From NCBI RefSeq assembly GCF_000813845.1, contig NZ_JWTB01000030.1:57154-121153 (forward strand): a stretch of 64,000 nt of DNA. Direction: 5' to 3'. The position numbers were made by a program, and so were the translations under genes. The stretch's first letter is position 1. Each line of letters opens with the position of its first letter. Below the pieces are notes generated by a model. That model was not told the DNA's origin and ran no database searches. It worked only from the letters and a program-made list of their open reading frames with translations. Below, one piece after another: positions 20,439 through 30,739 of this stretch. Source of the DNA: Pseudarthrobacter phenanthrenivorans. Its GTDB lineage: Bacteria > Actinomycetota > Actinomycetes > Actinomycetales > Micrococcaceae.

Positions 20439-21257
20439 TTGGCGGCCAGTTCACGCAGTGCCCGCGAAGCAAAGCGGCGCATTCAGCAGATGGAAGCCAA
20501 GCGTGAGCTCCGGCGCGGCCAGGAGAAGCGGCGGAAGCGGGACAACCTCGTCGCCGCAGGTGCCGGAACCGCCGCCGTTGCCCTCGCCGTCGTCCTCCAG
20601 CTCACGGCTTTCGCCGGGAATCCCACCGAGGACGAATATGCAGCCGCGCAGGCGGGCCTGACGGAGCCTTCGGCCACCGCAAGTGCCTCGGCCACTCCCT
20701 CAGCGCCGGCGACCAACGGGCCCAACATTCCCCCGGCTGACACCGCCGCAGGCAAGACGTTCACGGGCGAACTGGTGTTGAATGGCAGCCCGCTGGGCGT
20801 TGAGGTGGACGGGACCAAGGCGCCCCAGGCTGCCGCGGTCTTCAAGTCGCTCGGCGATGAAGGCTACTTCAAGGGCAAGACGTGCCACCGGCTGACCACT
20901 GCTGACCAGTTCGCCGTCCTGCAATGCGGCTCGCCCAACGGTGACGGGCAGGGCGACCCCGCCTACACCTGGGGCCCGCTGGAAAACACGCCGGCCGACA
21001 ACACCTATCCCGCCGGTACCATCGCCGTTGCCCGCACCGGGAACAACGCCTATGGCAACGGGACGCAGTTCTTCATCGTGTACAAGGACACCGTCATCCC
21101 GGCAGACGCAGCAGGCGGCTATACCGTGGTGGGAAAGGTGACGTCGGGACTCGATGTGGTGACCGGCATTGCCGCCGCGGGCATCACCCCTGGCAGCAGC
21201 GACACGGACGGCGCGCCAAAACAACCAGTCACGATAGACTCGTTTTCTCTGAAGTAG
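20439..21257 (+). CDS. Membrane-anchored cyclophilin-type peptidyl-prolyl isomerase
   Basis: The 272-residue product has a very basic cytoplasmic N-terminus (REAKRRIQQMEAKRELRRG), one membrane helix at about 38-58, and a Pro/Ala/Ser/Thr linker. An extracytoplasmic cyclophilin domain follows from about 105. The catalytic arginine is kept in CHRLT, and the conserved GNGTQFFIVY matches the GSQFFI motif. The first part of the domain is shortened compared with classic CypA. Translation starts at TTG 20439 with GGAGGA just upstream. It probably assists folding of exported proteins. It lies between hisS and a DUF349 gene. Confidence 0.88.
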   Translation: MAASSRSAREAKRRIQQMEAKRELRRGQEKRRKRDNLVAAGAGTAAVALAVVLQLTAFAGNPTEDEYAAAQAGLTEPSATASASATPSAPATNGPNIPPADTAAGKTFTGELVLNGSPLGVEVDGTKAPQAAAVFKSLGDEGYFKGKTCHRLTTADQFAVLQCGSPNGDGQGDPAYTWGPLENTPADNTYPAGTIAVARTGNNAYGNGTQFFIVYKDTVIPADAAGGYTVVGKVTSGLDVVTGIAAAGITPGSSDTDGAPKQPVTIDSFSLK

Positions 21258-21324
21258 GAAGCCTGGCCGCAGAGGCCACGGTGCAGTACGTGAGTATTTC
21301 CCTCCAAGCGAAAGACTTTTAGCG

Positions 21325-22866
21325 GTGACAGACAGTCAGAAATCCGACGAAACAGCTACAGACGTGACCGAAACGGCAGTACCGGAAGCTACGGAAGCAG
21401 TACCGGACGCTGCAGGAAACGGCGGCGCGCACGAGTCTGCAGCCCCCCAGGAGTCCGCGGAAACGCCCGCTGCTGCCCCTGCCTCCGCACCGGCATCCCC
21501 GGCTGCTCCAGCGCCGCGGCCCTCCGCCCCCTCGCCCGCCGCCTTCGCGTCACGGCCCAAGCCCGCTGCCGCCGCTCCCGCGGCCGCCCCGGCCCCCGCT
21601 GCGCCCGGCACGTCCGTCGCTGAGGCGTCCAAGTGGGGCCGCGTGGAGGGCGATGGCCACGTTTACCTCACCATCGACGGCGGCGAGCACCCGGTGGGGC
21701 AGTACCCGGGGGTCAGCGATGAAGAGGCGCTGATCTACTTCGCCCGGAAGTACGACGACGTCCTCGCCCAGATCGTGCTCCTCGAGCAGCGGGTCAGCTC
21801 CAAGGCGCCCAGCACGGACATGCAGAAGACCGTGACGCACCTGCGCGAGCAGCTCGCGGAGCGCAACATGGTGGGCGACCTCCGCGCAGCCGAGGCACGG
21901 CTGGACACCCTGTCCGGCCAGATTACAGAGCTCGAGAAGGCCGAAAAAGCCGAGCACGACGCCGTCCGCGCCGCCGAACTGGCAGCACGGGAAGCGATCG
22001 TTGCCGAAGCCGAGCAGATTTCCGGCCAGGACCCTGCCCAGACGCAGTGGAAGACCTCCAGCGCCCGGATGAACGAGCTGTTCGAGAGCTGGAAGGCAGC
22101 CCAGAAGAGCGGCGTGCGGCTGGGCCGCAGCAATGAGGACGCCCTCTGGAAGAGGTTCCGGGCAGCGCGGACCGTGTTCGACCGGCACCGCCGGGCATAC
22201 TTCTCCCAGCTCGACAGCAACAACTCTGCGGCAAAGGCCGCCAAGGAGAAGCTGATAGCTGAGGCTGAAGCGTTGTCGACCTCCACGGACTGGGGCTACG
22301 CTGCGGGCGAGTACCGCCGGCTCATGGACCAGTGGAAGGCCTCGCCGCGGGCCAGCCGCAAGGACGACGACGCGCTGTGGGCCCGGTTCCGCGCGGCGCA
22401 GGATGTCTTCTTCACGTCGCGCCAGGCCGCCAACGACGAGATCGACCAGGAGTACGCCGCCAATCTCACCGTCAAGGAGGCGTTGCTGGCCGAGGCCAAC
22501 ACGATCCTGCCGGTCAAGGACCTGGCAGCGGCCAAGAAGGCGCTCCAGTCCATCCGCGACCGCTGGGAAGAAGCCGGCAAGGTGCCGCGCGCCGACATGG
22601 GCCGTATCGAAGCAGGGCTGCGGAAGGTCGAGGACGCCGTCCGCCACGCCGAGGAAGAGCAGTGGCAGCGGTCCAACCCGGAGCGCAAGGCCCGGACCAA
22701 CAGTGCACTGTCCCAGCTGGAGTCGGCCATCGCCGGGCTGCAGGAGGATCTGGCGGACGCCGAGAAGACCGGCGACCAGCGCAAGATCAAGGCTGCCCGG
22801 GAAGCCCTGGAGGCACGCCAGGCATGGCTCGACCAGATCCAGCGTTCGGCCAGCGAGCTGTCCTGA
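21325..22866 (+). CDS. DUF349 repeat protein
   Basis: This 513-residue protein has an Ala/Pro/Glu-rich disordered N-terminus of about 95 residues. Several helical DUF349 repeats follow, each with the pattern W-K-x-x-x-R-x-x-D-D-A-L-W-x-R-F-R-A (SNEDALWKRFRAARTVFDRH; RKDDDALWARFRAAQDVFF). DUF349 proteins such as YgfB-linked or YhgA-like forms have no settled role. The domain is coiled-coil and cytoplasmic. It starts at GTG 21325 and is followed by a long hairpin terminator. No enzyme motif is visible. Confidence 0.9.
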   Translation: MTDSQKSDETATDVTETAVPEATEAVPDAAGNGGAHESAAPQESAETPAAAPASAPASPAAPAPRPSAPSPAAFASRPKPAAAAPAAAPAPAAPGTSVAEASKWGRVEGDGHVYLTIDGGEHPVGQYPGVSDEEALIYFARKYDDVLAQIVLLEQRVSSKAPSTDMQKTVTHLREQLAERNMVGDLRAAEARLDTLSGQITELEKAEKAEHDAVRAAELAAREAIVAEAEQISGQDPAQTQWKTSSARMNELFESWKAAQKSGVRLGRSNEDALWKRFRAARTVFDRHRRAYFSQLDSNNSAAKAAKEKLIAEAEALSTSTDWGYAAGEYRRLMDQWKASPRASRKDDDALWARFRAAQDVFFTSRQAANDEIDQEYAANLTVKEALLAEANTILPVKDLAAAKKALQSIRDRWEEAGKVPRADMGRIEAGLRKVEDAVRHAEEEQWQRSNPERKARTNSALSQLESAIAGLQEDLADAEKTGDQRKIKAAREALEARQAWLDQIQRSASELS

Positions 22867-22886
22867 TTCTCCCGTCCTGATGTGAC

Positions 22887-22936
22887 GGCACAGGCCCGGT
22901 CCCGGTTATCCACATAGCCGGGGCCGGGCCTGTGCC
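22887..22936 (+). terminator. Hairpin terminator after the DUF349 gene
   Basis: Long near-perfect arms, starting GGCACAGGCCCGG and ending CCGGGCCTGTGCC, form a stem 20 bases beyond the stop. The loop region contains TTATCCACA, a match to the DnaA-box consensus. Confidence 0.75.
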
Positions 22937-22966
22937 TGTTGGGCGCGGTCCGGGCAGGATGGAGGC

Positions 22967-23740
22967 ATGGCCCCACCTTCAGTTTTTTCCACCGCCGCCC
23001 CAGGCAGGGACGTTGGATTGAATGCGTCCCGGGCGGCCTGCCGGGAAGCCGCGGCGGAGCCGGCCGGCCCGCCCCGGTTCCCGGAGCTGTACGCGCCCGG
23101 CATGCCCTTCGCCGGCCCCGAACTGCAGTGCCTTGCAGCGGACGGGTTGCTGGCGCGCTTCCATCAGAACGGCTACACCCTTCCCGGCACGCCCGCGTCC
23201 CCGCAGCTGCGGGCAAGGGCAGCCGCCGGGGCGGTACCCGCGGCAATCCGGCAACGGGTGGTCGCCGGGCGGATGACGGCGGCGTGGATCTACGGCTGCG
23301 CAGCCGAACAGGACAGGCTTGCCCTGCTGGTGGACGCCAAGCGGAGGGTGTCCAGCCTCCGGAGCACCCGCGGCTGCACGCTGCACGAAGTGAAGCTTGG
23401 TCCGCTGGACGTCGTCAGCCTCGGCGGCCTCATGGTGACCAGTCCACTGCGGACCGCCCTCGATATTGCCCTGCATGTGGAACCTGAGCGCGCCGTACCC
23501 GCCCTGGCCGGACTGCTGGCCCGGCCGCAGCAGGATGTACGGCTGCGGCTGCTGGTACTCGCTGTTGAGGCGACTCCCCGGGTGCCGCACAAACGTGCCG
23601 CCCTGGCGAAGCTTGCCCTGCTAGCTCCGGCGCTTGTTTCCGGTGGTGCGGTAGACGTCGAAGACGCCGTCGATTCTGCGGACGGCGCTCAGGACGTGGC
23701 TGAGGTACTTGGGGTCGCCCATCTCGAAGGCGAACTTTGA
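22967..23740 (+). CDS. Orphan AbiEi-like (type IV antitoxin-like) protein
   Basis: The 257-residue frame resembles the actinobacterial AbiEi-type family. It has a winged-helix-like N-terminal part ([19 protein letters not shown]), then [10 protein letters not shown] in the position of the family's SAAxLHG motif, and [20 protein letters not shown] matching the VTxPxRTxxDLA motif. No partner AbiEii nucleotidyltransferase is adjacent, so a toxin-antitoxin function is not supported. Its last 40 codons lie antisense to the 3' end of rel. The normal end may be near 23620, with the stop lost. The family call is from motif reading only. Confidence 0.6.
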   Translation: MAPPSVFSTAAPGRDVGLNASRAACREAAAEPAGPPRFPELYAPGMPFAGPELQCLAADGLLARFHQNGYTLPGTPASPQLRARAAAGAVPAAIRQRVVAGRMTAAWIYGCAAEQDRLALLVDAKRRVSSLRSTRGCTLHEVKLGPLDVVSLGGLMVTSPLRTALDIALHVEPERAVPALAGLLARPQQDVRLRLLVLAVEATPRVPHKRAALAKLALLAPALVSGGAVDVEDAVDSADGAQDVAEVLGVAHLEGEL

Positions 23741-26026
23741 AATCGCCACCCGGTCGGTGGAGGTGTGGACGCTGGCCGCGAGGATGTTCACGTGGTTGTC
23801 CGACAGGACCCGCGTCACGTCCGAAAGCAGGGACTTGCGGTCCAGGGCCTCCACCTGGATTTCCACCAGGAACACGCTTGACTGGGTGGGAGCCCAGTCC
23901 ACATCGACAATCCGGTCCGGCTGGTCCTTCAGGTCCGAGATGTTGGTGCAGTCCGTGCGGTGCACCGACACCCCGGAGCCCCTGGTCACAAAGCCAAGGA
24001 TCGGGTCGGGTGGAACCGGCGTACAGCAACGGGCCAGTTTCACCCAGACGTCGCCGACGCCGCGGACCACCACACCTGAATCCGAGAAGCGGGCCTTGGT
24101 GACCTGCGTGGGAATGCTGACTTCCTCGACGTCGTCATCTGCGCTCTCGTTGCCGCCGAGGCTTTCGATGAGCTTCTCCATGACCGACTGGGCCGAGGTG
24201 TGCCCGTCACCCACGCCGGCGTACAGGCCGGAGATGTCCGCGTACTTGAATTCCTCGGCGACGGCGGCCAGGGCCTCATGCGTCATGAGCCGCTGCAGCG
24301 GAAGGTTCTGCTTCCGCATGGCGCGGGTCAGCAGCTCCTTGCCGCGGTCGATGGCCTCTTCGCGGCGTTCCTTGCTGAACCACTGGCGGATCTTGTTGCG
24401 CGCCCGGGCGCTCTTGACGAAGTGCTGCCAGTCCTGGCTGGGACCGGCGCCCTCTGCCTTGGACGTGAAGATCTCCACCCAGTCGCCGTGGTTCAGTTCA
24501 CTGTTGAGCGGGACCAGCTTGCCGTTGACCCTTGCGCCGATGGTGCGGTGGCCAACCTCGGTATGCACGGCGTAGGCGAAGTCGACGGGGGTTGACCCGG
24601 CCGGCAGCGCCATGACTTCGCCCTTGGGCGTGAAGACGAACACCTCGCGGGCGTTGATTTCGAACCGGAGCGAGTCCAGGAACTCGCCGGGATCGGAGGT
24701 TTCCTGCTGCCAGTCAACCAGGGAGCGCAGCCAGCCCATGTCGCCGTCGCGGGGGCTTCCCGGGCCGACGGCGGTGCGGTTGGGCTGGTCCTTGTATTTC
24801 CAGTGCGCGGCCACACCGTATTCGGCCCGGCGGTGCATCTCGTGGGTGCGGATCTGGATTTCCACGGGTTTGCCGCCGGGACCAATCACCGTGGTGTGCA
24901 GCGACTGGTACATGTTGAACTTGGGCATCGCGATGTAATCCTTGAACCTGCCGGGCAGCGGGTTCCAGCGCGAATGCATGATGCCCAGGGCGGCGTAGCA
25001 GTCCCGGACGGAGTCGACGAGGACGCGAACACCCATGAGGTCGTTGATGTCGTCGAAGTCCTTGTCGCGGACAATCATCTTTTGGTAAATGGAGTAGTAG
25101 TGCTTGGGCCTGCCGGTAATCGTCGCCTTGATCCGTGCGCCGCGCAGGTCTTCGGTGATCTGGTCGCGGATGACGCCCAGGCTCTTCTCCCGCTCAGGGG
25201 TCCGGTCCCCCACCATGCGGACGATCTCTTCGTAGACCTTGGGGTAGAGCGCCGCGAAGGACAGGTCTTCAAGTTCCCACTTGATGGTGTTCATGCCCAG
25301 GCGATGGGCCAGCGGAGCGAAAATCTCCAGGGTCTCGCGGGCCTTGCGGGCAGACGATTCCGCCGACACGAAGCGCCACGTCCGGGCGTTGTGCAGCCGG
25401 TCCGCCAGCTTGATCATCAGGACACGGATGTCCTTGGCCATGGCCACGACCATCTTGCGGACTGTCTCGGACTGGGCCGCCTCGCCGAAGCTGACCTTGT
25501 CCAGTTTGGTCACACCGTCCACCAGCATGGCCACTTCCGGCCCGAAATCCCGCTTCAGGTCTGCGAGGGTGTAGGGGGTGTCCTCCACGGTGTCGTGCAG
25601 CAGCGCTGCCGCGAGGGTGGTGCCGCTGAGGCCCAGTTCGGCCAGGATGGTGGCTACGGCAACAGGGTGGGTGATGTACGGGTCCCCGCTCTTGCGCTTT
25701 TGCCCGCGGTGGCTGCGCTCCGCAACGTCGAAGGCGCGCTGGATGAGGTCGAAGTCCTCTTTGGGGTTGTTGGCGCGGACGGTGCGGAGGAGCGGCTCCA
25801 GGATGGGTGAGTAGGTGGTGGTGCCACGTCCGGTCAGGCGCGCAAGCCGGGACCGGGTGCGCTCCCGGCGGCCGGGGAACGTGGCGCGCGATCCTGAATT
25901 GTCGACAGGGACCAGGGATCCAGTGCGCGCAGGCGCAGCCGCACCGGCCTGTACGCCGGCAGGACTCTTATCTTCCTGTGCCGTTGGCGCCGACGCCGAA
26001 CGTTCTTCCAATGAAGCACCCCTCAC
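23621..26026 (-). CDS. rel: Bifunctional (p)ppGpp synthetase/hydrolase Rel
   Basis: It makes and degrades the stringent-response alarmone. The 801 residues carry a disordered N-terminus of about 70 residues and an HD hydrolase domain with [10 protein letters not shown] (HD at about 144-145) and [18 protein letters not shown] synthetase domain ([20 protein letters not shown]), a TGS domain and a C-terminal ACT domain follow. Both catalytic halves look intact, as expected for the single long Rel of Actinobacteria. The GTG at 26026 is the outermost start; TTG 26011 is an alternative. It lies downstream of secDF. Confidence 0.97.
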   Translation of the reverse strand: MRGASLEERSASAPTAQEDKSPAGVQAGAAAPARTGSLVPVDNSGSRATFPGRRERTRSRLARLTGRGTTTYSPILEPLLRTVRANNPKEDFDLIQRAFDVAERSHRGQKRKSGDPYITHPVAVATILAELGLSGTTLAAALLHDTVEDTPYTLADLKRDFGPEVAMLVDGVTKLDKVSFGEAAQSETVRKMVVAMAKDIRVLMIKLADRLHNARTWRFVSAESSARKARETLEIFAPLAHRLGMNTIKWELEDLSFAALYPKVYEEIVRMVGDRTPEREKSLGVIRDQITEDLRGARIKATITGRPKHYYSIYQKMIVRDKDFDDINDLMGVRVLVDSVRDCYAALGIMHSRWNPLPGRFKDYIAMPKFNMYQSLHTTVIGPGGKPVEIQIRTHEMHRRAEYGVAAHWKYKDQPNRTAVGPGSPRDGDMGWLRSLVDWQQETSDPGEFLDSLRFEINAREVFVFTPKGEVMALPAGSTPVDFAYAVHTEVGHRTIGARVNGKLVPLNSELNHGDWVEIFTSKAEGAGPSQDWQHFVKSARARNKIRQWFSKERREEAIDRGKELLTRAMRKQNLPLQRLMTHEALAAVAEEFKYADISGLYAGVGDGHTSAQSVMEKLIESLGGNESADDDVEEVSIPTQVTKARFSDSGVVVRGVGDVWVKLARCCTPVPPDPILGFVTRGSGVSVHRTDCTNISDLKDQPDRIVDVDWAPTQSSVFLVEIQVEALDRKSLLSDVTRVLSDNHVNILAASVHTSTDRVAISKFAFEMGDPKYLSHVLSAVRRIDGVFDVYRTTGNKRRS

Positions 26027-26090
26027 ACCGTCTTAATTACCCCAGTCTATTCCCCCGGGCAGCCACTTTTATAACCGGGCCGGAACGGCC

Positions 26091-26129
26091 AACGGCCGGG
26101 CGGCGCGAAAGATGCGCCACCCGGCCGTT
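26091..26129 (-). terminator. Hairpin after secF
   Basis: Sixteen-base arms with one mismatch (AACGGCCGGGCGGCGC / GCGCCACCCGGCCGTT) and a 7-base loop begin 31 bases beyond the secF stop. There is no U-run on the minus strand, so it may be a weak or factor-assisted terminator. Confidence 0.6.
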
Positions 26130-26160
26130 GTGCGTTTTTGGCTGTCCGGCAGCCGGTCCG

Positions 26161-27177
26161 TCAGGCCTTGGCCGGCGAAGCGGGAACCGTCTTGTCTGCG
26201 GCCCCGGCGCGGCGCTGCTGCACGCGCCTCGCCTGCCTGACCAGGTCCGGTTCGCCCTGGCGCAGCCAGGCATACATGGGAGCTGCGACGAAGATGGTGG
26301 CGGCCGTGCCGATCAGGATCCCGACAAAGAGGGCCAGGGACAGGTCGCGCAGGGTTCCGGCGCCGAGGAGGCCGGCACCGATGAAGAGGATGGCCCCCAC
26401 CGGAAGGATGGCCACCATCATGGTGTTGATGGACCGCACCAGCGTCTGGTTGACGGCGAGGTTGACTTCCTCAGCGAAGGTCCGCCGCGTGGATGCGTCG
26501 ATTCCGGAGGTGTTTTCGCGGATCTTGTCGAAGACCACCACGGTGTCGTACAGCGAATAGCTGAGGACGGTGAGGAAGCCGATGATCGCCGACGGCGTAA
26601 CCTCGAAGTCGCTGAGGGCATACACCCCGGCGGTGATGAACATGGTCACGGCCATGCCGGCAAGCGCTGAAAGGGACATCTTCCAGGTGCGGAAGTACAG
26701 AGCCATCAGCAGGGCCGCCAGCAGCACGAACACCGCCAGGCCGATCAGGGCCTGCTTAGTCACGTCGGCGCCCCAAGTGGGACCGACGAAGGTGGAGGTG
26801 ACCTCGTTGTCCGTGACGCCGTAGGCGCCGGTGAGGCCCTGCTTGATGCGGAGCGTCTCATCGTCGGTCAGTTTGTCCGTCTGGATCCGCATGGTGTTGC
26901 CCGCAACGTTCGCCACGCGGGGCACGCTCCCGGACACAACGTCCGTGACGGCCTTCTCGCCGATTCCGGCATCTGTGGTCTTAACGTTGGACACCGTGAA
27001 TTCGGAGCCGCCACGGAACTCGATGCCGAGGTTGAAGCCGCCCTTTGCCATCGGAATGAGGATGGACAGCGCCACCCCCACCGCGGCGATGATGAACCAG
27101 ATCTTCTTGGCTCCTACGAAGTCGTAGGAACGCTTACCGGTGTAGAGCTCGTTGCCGAATGTGGCGAAGCCTGACAT
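26161..27177 (-). CDS. secF: Protein-export membrane protein SecF
   Basis: SecF with SecD uses proton motive force to pull exported proteins through SecYEG. The 338 residues have six hydrophobic segments. The first helix follows a cytoplasmic start (NELYTGKRSYDFVGAKKIWF), then a periplasmic loop with IEFRGGSEF, and the later motif SYSLYDTVVVFDKIRENT that is diagnostic for SecF. The C-terminus is a basic tail. The secD stop and secF ATG abut or overlap at 27177, so the two are coupled. Confidence 0.97.
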   Translation of the reverse strand: MSGFATFGNELYTGKRSYDFVGAKKIWFIIAAVGVALSILIPMAKGGFNLGIEFRGGSEFTVSNVKTTDAGIGEKAVTDVVSGSVPRVANVAGNTMRIQTDKLTDDETLRIKQGLTGAYGVTDNEVTSTFVGPTWGADVTKQALIGLAVFVLLAALLMALYFRTWKMSLSALAGMAVTMFITAGVYALSDFEVTPSAIIGFLTVLSYSLYDTVVVFDKIRENTSGIDASTRRTFAEEVNLAVNQTLVRSINTMMVAILPVGAILFIGAGLLGAGTLRDLSLALFVGILIGTAATIFVAAPMYAWLRQGEPDLVRQARRVQQRRAGAADKTVPASPAKA

Positions 27178-28934
27178 TACTTGTTCTCCTTACCGGAGGT
27201 CTTGGACGATCCGGCCAGCTGTTCCTGCTTTTCCGCCATGCGCCGTTCCGCGATCGTCATGCGGCGTTCGGCCTCGGCCGCGGCGCCTGCATTCTTGGTA
27301 CGGACAGCCACAGGCCGGTCCTCCGGGGTACGGACCCGTCCGGCGCCGCGGTACAACGGCACGGCACCCAGGCGTTCGGGATCCAGCCCGGAGAACTTGT
27401 GGCCTTCACCGAAGAACCGGGTGCGGGCCAGCAGCTGCAGCGTGGGGTGGGTGAACATGAACACCACGATGAGGTCGGCGATGGCTGTCAGGCCCAGCGT
27501 GAACGCGAAGCCACGGACGTTGCCCACCGCCACGAAGTACAGGACGAGTGCGGCCAGGAGGTTGACGGCCTTGGAAGCGAGGACGGTGCGTTTGGCCCGC
27601 TTCCAGCCGTTCTCGACGGCGGACACCAATCCCCGGCCTTCACGGAGCTCGTCACGGATGCGTTCGAAGTAGACGATGAATGAATCGGCAGTTTGGCCGA
27701 TGGCCACGATGATGCCGGCCACGCCTGCCAGGGACAGGCGGTAGTTTTCGGTCCAGCCCAGGATCGCGATGGCGAGGTAGGTCAGGGCGCCGGCCACCAC
27801 CAGCGAGGCAATGGTGACGAAGCCGAGGGCCCGGTACTGGAACAGCGAGTAGACCACCACGAGCAGGAGTCCGATCAGACCTGCCAGCAGCCCCATGCGC
27901 AGCTGTTCGCCACCGAGCGTGGCGGAAATCTGCTGTTCGCTCTGGATGTCGAAACTGATGGGCAGCGCGCCGAACTTCAGCTGGTCGGAGAGGGCCTTGG
28001 CGGTCTGCTCGGTGAAGCCGCCCGTGATCTGCGGACGGCCGTCAGTGATCACGGCCAGTGCGCGCGGCGCGGAAATGACCTGGTCGTCCAGCACGATGGC
28101 GAACTGGGCCTTGGGGTCGCTTCCCGACTCGCCGCCTGCCGCCACGTAGAACTGGTTCAGGCGCTCCGTTACCTCTTTGAACTTGGCTGTGCCGTCGGCG
28201 TCGAACTGGATGTTGACGGCCCAGTCATTGGTGACAGCACCCTGGGCACCCTGCTGCAACTGGAAGGACGAGGTGACGATGTTGGTGCCCTTCACCTCCA
28301 CCGGGCCAAGGATGTACTTGATGGCCGGGGACTTGGCGGTAGCAGGTTCGCAGGTCACCAGAGGCTTGGCGGGATCTGAGCGTTCGGACTTTTCAGCCGC
28401 GGGGCTGTTGCAGTCCAGCGCCTCGAACTGCTTGTAGATCTCCGGGGTAATCCAGTTGGTGTCGCTGCTGTTGGCCGGCTCTGCTGTGGGCTTGGGCAGC
28501 TGGTCCTCGGGGGTCTGCGATTCCGGCGGAACAGCCGCACCGTCACCGTTAAGCAGGACGGGCCGGAAGTTCATGTCCGCGGACGCCTGGATCAGGTTCC
28601 GGGTTTCGGCGGAGGGGGTGCCCGGGAGGCTGACCACCACGTTGCGCCCGGACTGGGTGCTGATTTCCGCTTCCGAGACGCCGGAGCCGTCAACGCGCTG
28701 GCGGATGATCGCCACAGCCTGGTTGAGCTGCTGTTCGTTGATGTCCGAACCGCCCTCGACCTTGGGAGCCAGGATCATCTGGGTTCCGCCCTCGAGGTCG
28801 AGGGCCAGTTTGGGTGCCCAGCTGGCCTGCCCGGCGATGGTTCCGCCAGCCAGGACGGCGGTGAGCGCTGCCAGGAGTACACCGAGCCAGACCAGGACGC
28901 GGAGTCCTGGTTTTTTGCGGCCAGTTCGTGCCAT
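27177..28934 (-). CDS. secD: Protein-export membrane protein SecD
   Basis: SecD is the larger partner of SecF. The 585 residues have an N-terminal helix (VLVWLGVLLAALTAVLAGG), the conserved LALDLEGGTQMIL, and a large extracytoplasmic P1 domain. Five C-terminal helices follow, containing the SecD signature around GVAGIIVAIGQTADSFIVYF. The C-terminus carries an extra charged coiled tail (EAERRMTIAERRMAEKQEQ) that small SecD proteins lack. It is placed between yajC and secF, in the conserved order. Confidence 0.97.
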   Translation of the reverse strand: MARTGRKKPGLRVLVWLGVLLAALTAVLAGGTIAGQASWAPKLALDLEGGTQMILAPKVEGGSDINEQQLNQAVAIIRQRVDGSGVSEAEISTQSGRNVVVSLPGTPSAETRNLIQASADMNFRPVLLNGDGAAVPPESQTPEDQLPKPTAEPANSSDTNWITPEIYKQFEALDCNSPAAEKSERSDPAKPLVTCEPATAKSPAIKYILGPVEVKGTNIVTSSFQLQQGAQGAVTNDWAVNIQFDADGTAKFKEVTERLNQFYVAAGGESGSDPKAQFAIVLDDQVISAPRALAVITDGRPQITGGFTEQTAKALSDQLKFGALPISFDIQSEQQISATLGGEQLRMGLLAGLIGLLLVVVYSLFQYRALGFVTIASLVVAGALTYLAIAILGWTENYRLSLAGVAGIIVAIGQTADSFIVYFERIRDELREGRGLVSAVENGWKRAKRTVLASKAVNLLAALVLYFVAVGNVRGFAFTLGLTAIADLIVVFMFTHPTLQLLARTRFFGEGHKFSGLDPERLGAVPLYRGAGRVRTPEDRPVAVRTKNAGAAAEAERRMTIAERRMAEKQEQLAGSSKTSGKENK

Positions 28935-29034
28935 TGTCGATCTTTCTCTTATTCGCGGAGGAACCGCCGGCGCGGGCTGCTGCCTGCGCCGGCGGTGGTC
29001 CGCGGCGGTAGAGGGAGGAAAGGGGCCAGCGGGC

Positions 29035-29442
29035 CTAGCTGTCCTTCTTGCCCTCGTCGTTGAGGCGCTTCAGGGTCTCTTCGGGAGTCTCGACGCCGGC
29101 GGCGTTGCTCCCGGTTTCCGGCGTGGTCAGCGAGGAGGCGTCGTCCGGTACCACAGGCGAAGCCGCGGCGGTTTCGGGTGCGGTCTCCGCTGCAGGCTCC
29201 ACGATCTTGGTGACTGCCTGGCGGTGCACAGTGGCGAGGTTGCCGGGGGAAAGTTCAAGGGTGACCTTGTTCTCGGCTTCGTCGATGTCGACGATGCGGC
29301 CGAAGAGGCCAAAGCTGGTCATGACCTCCACGCCCGGGCCAAACTTCGACTGGAGCTCTGCCTGCTGCTGCTGCGTCTTCTTGTTGCGGCGGAACATCAT
29401 GAAGATGAACACGCCGAGCATGACGAACAGGAGAATTGACAT
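29035..29442 (-). CDS. yajC: Preprotein translocase subunit YajC
   Basis: YajC is a small SecDF-associated membrane protein. From ATG 29442 it is 135 residues. It has one N-terminal helix (ILLFVMLGVFIFMMFRR), a charged NKKTQQQQAEL stretch and a small domain with GVEVMTSFGLFGRIVDID, then an Ala/Pro/Thr-rich C-terminal tail of about 60 residues. A TTG three codons upstream (reading M-D-P-M) is an equally plausible start. It lies 100 bases before secD in the usual yajC-secD-secF order. Confidence 0.92.
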   Translation of the reverse strand: MSILLFVMLGVFIFMMFRRNKKTQQQQAELQSKFGPGVEVMTSFGLFGRIVDIDEAENKVTLELSPGNLATVHRQAVTKIVEPAAETAPETAAASPVVPDDASSLTTPETGSNAAGVETPEETLKRLNDEGKKDS

Positions 29443-29653
29443 TGGATCCAAGGGGGAATTCCGTTCTTTAGCGTGGTGAAGCTGGTTTACCAGCGACGTG
29501 GGCCTCGCTTCGGCCGGGGTGGGCTGGTGGCGCAGGCGCAAAGCCTTGCGTGCCGTTCCCCAAGCGACGGGGGCATCGGGGCCACCCGCGAAACAAAGAC
29601 CCGAACGTGCCGGGCGTCATACCAGTCTAAAGGGAAAAGCTGAAGGGAGCCTG

Positions 29654-30739
29654 CTATTGGCTCTCCGGCGCCCACTCCCCCGCCAGGGAGTCGTCCCCGC
29701 CGGGTTCGAAAAGGTCCAGCTGCTCCTGCGCGAAGACACCCTGGGGGATGGCGTAGCCCAGATGCGTCCAGGCCGGGGCCAGCGCGATCCTGCCGCGGGG
29801 GGTGCGGCCCAGCAGGCCCTCCCGGACCAGGAAGGGCTCGGCCACCGTTTCAACGGTTTCGGTTTCTTCGCCGACGGCGATGGCCAGGGTGGAGAGCCCG
29901 ACCGGACCGCCGCCGAACTTGGTGATCAGGGCGTCCAGCACGGCCCGGTCCAGCCGGTCCAGCCCCTTCTTGTCCACTTCGTACATGTCCAGGGCAGCCG
30001 AGGCCGACCTGGCGTCGATTTGGTCGATGCCATGGACCAGCGCCCAGTCGCGGACGCGGCGGAGAAGGCGGTTGGCGATGCGGGGAGTGCCGCGGGACCG
30101 GCCGGCGATTTCGGCGAAGCCGGCGGAATTGACTTTGAGGTCCAGCAGCCCCGCGGAGCGCCGCAGGACCAGTTCCAGCTCGGGGACGGAGTAGAACTCA
30201 AGGTGCCCGGTGAAGCCGAACCGGTCGCGCAGCGGTCCCGGCAGCAACCCTGCCCGGGTGGTGGCCCCCACCAGTGTGAACGGCGGCAGTTCGAGCGGAA
30301 TGGCGGTCGCACCGGCGCCCTTGCCCACGACGATGTCCACGCGGAAGTCTTCCATGGCCATGTACAGCATTTCCTCGGCAGGCCGGGACATGCGGTGGAT
30401 CTCGTCGAGGAAGAGGACCTCGCCCTCGGACAAGGAGGACAGGATGGCCGCGAGGTCGCCGGCGTGCTGGATGGCGGGTCCGCTGCTGAGGCGCAGCGGA
30501 GCGTTCATCTCTGCGGCAACGATCATGGCCAGGGTGGTTTTGCCCAGGCCCGGCGGACCGGAAAACAGCACATGGTCCGCGGTGCGGCCGCGCATCCGCG
30601 AGGCCTGCAGTACAAGCGAGAGCTGCTTGCGGACCCGGTGCTGGCCGACGAAGTCGTCGAGGTTCTTGGGCCGCAGGGCAGCCTCAATGGCGCGTTCCTC
30701 CGGCTCCTCCCCCGCGGCGACCAGTGACGGTTCAGCCAC
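29654..30739 (-). CDS. ruvB: Holliday-junction helicase motor RuvB
   Basis: RuvB is the AAA+ motor that drives branch migration with RuvA. The 361 residues show Walker [11 protein letters not shown] at about 61-70, Walker B FLDEIHRM and the arginine-finger region [18 protein letters not shown]. The C-terminal winged helix has [15 protein letters not shown]. It overlaps the ruvA stop by eight bases. Order ruvC-ruvA-ruvB is standard. Confidence 0.98.
   Translation of the reverse strand: MAEPSLVAAGEEPEERAIEAALRPKNLDDFVGQHRVRKQLSLVLQASRMRGRTADHVLFSGPPGLGKTTLAMIVAAEMNAPLRLSSGPAIQHAGDLAAILSSLSEGEVLFLDEIHRMSRPAEEMLYMAMEDFRVDIVVGKGAGATAIPLELPPFTLVGATTRAGLLPGPLRDRFGFTGHLEFYSVPELELVLRRSAGLLDLKVNSAGFAEIAGRSRGTPRIANRLLRRVRDWALVHGIDQIDARSASAALDMYEVDKKGLDRLDRAVLDALITKFGGGPVGLSTLAIAVGEETETVETVAEPFLVREGLLGRTPRGRIALAPAWTHLGYAIPQGVFAQEQLDLFEPGGDDSLAGEWAPESQ

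Noticed and set aside
22967..23740. A complete type IV toxin-antitoxin system at the AbiEi-like gene
   Set aside because: No AbiEii-type nucleotidyltransferase gene is adjacent on either strand; the neighbours are DUF349 and rel.
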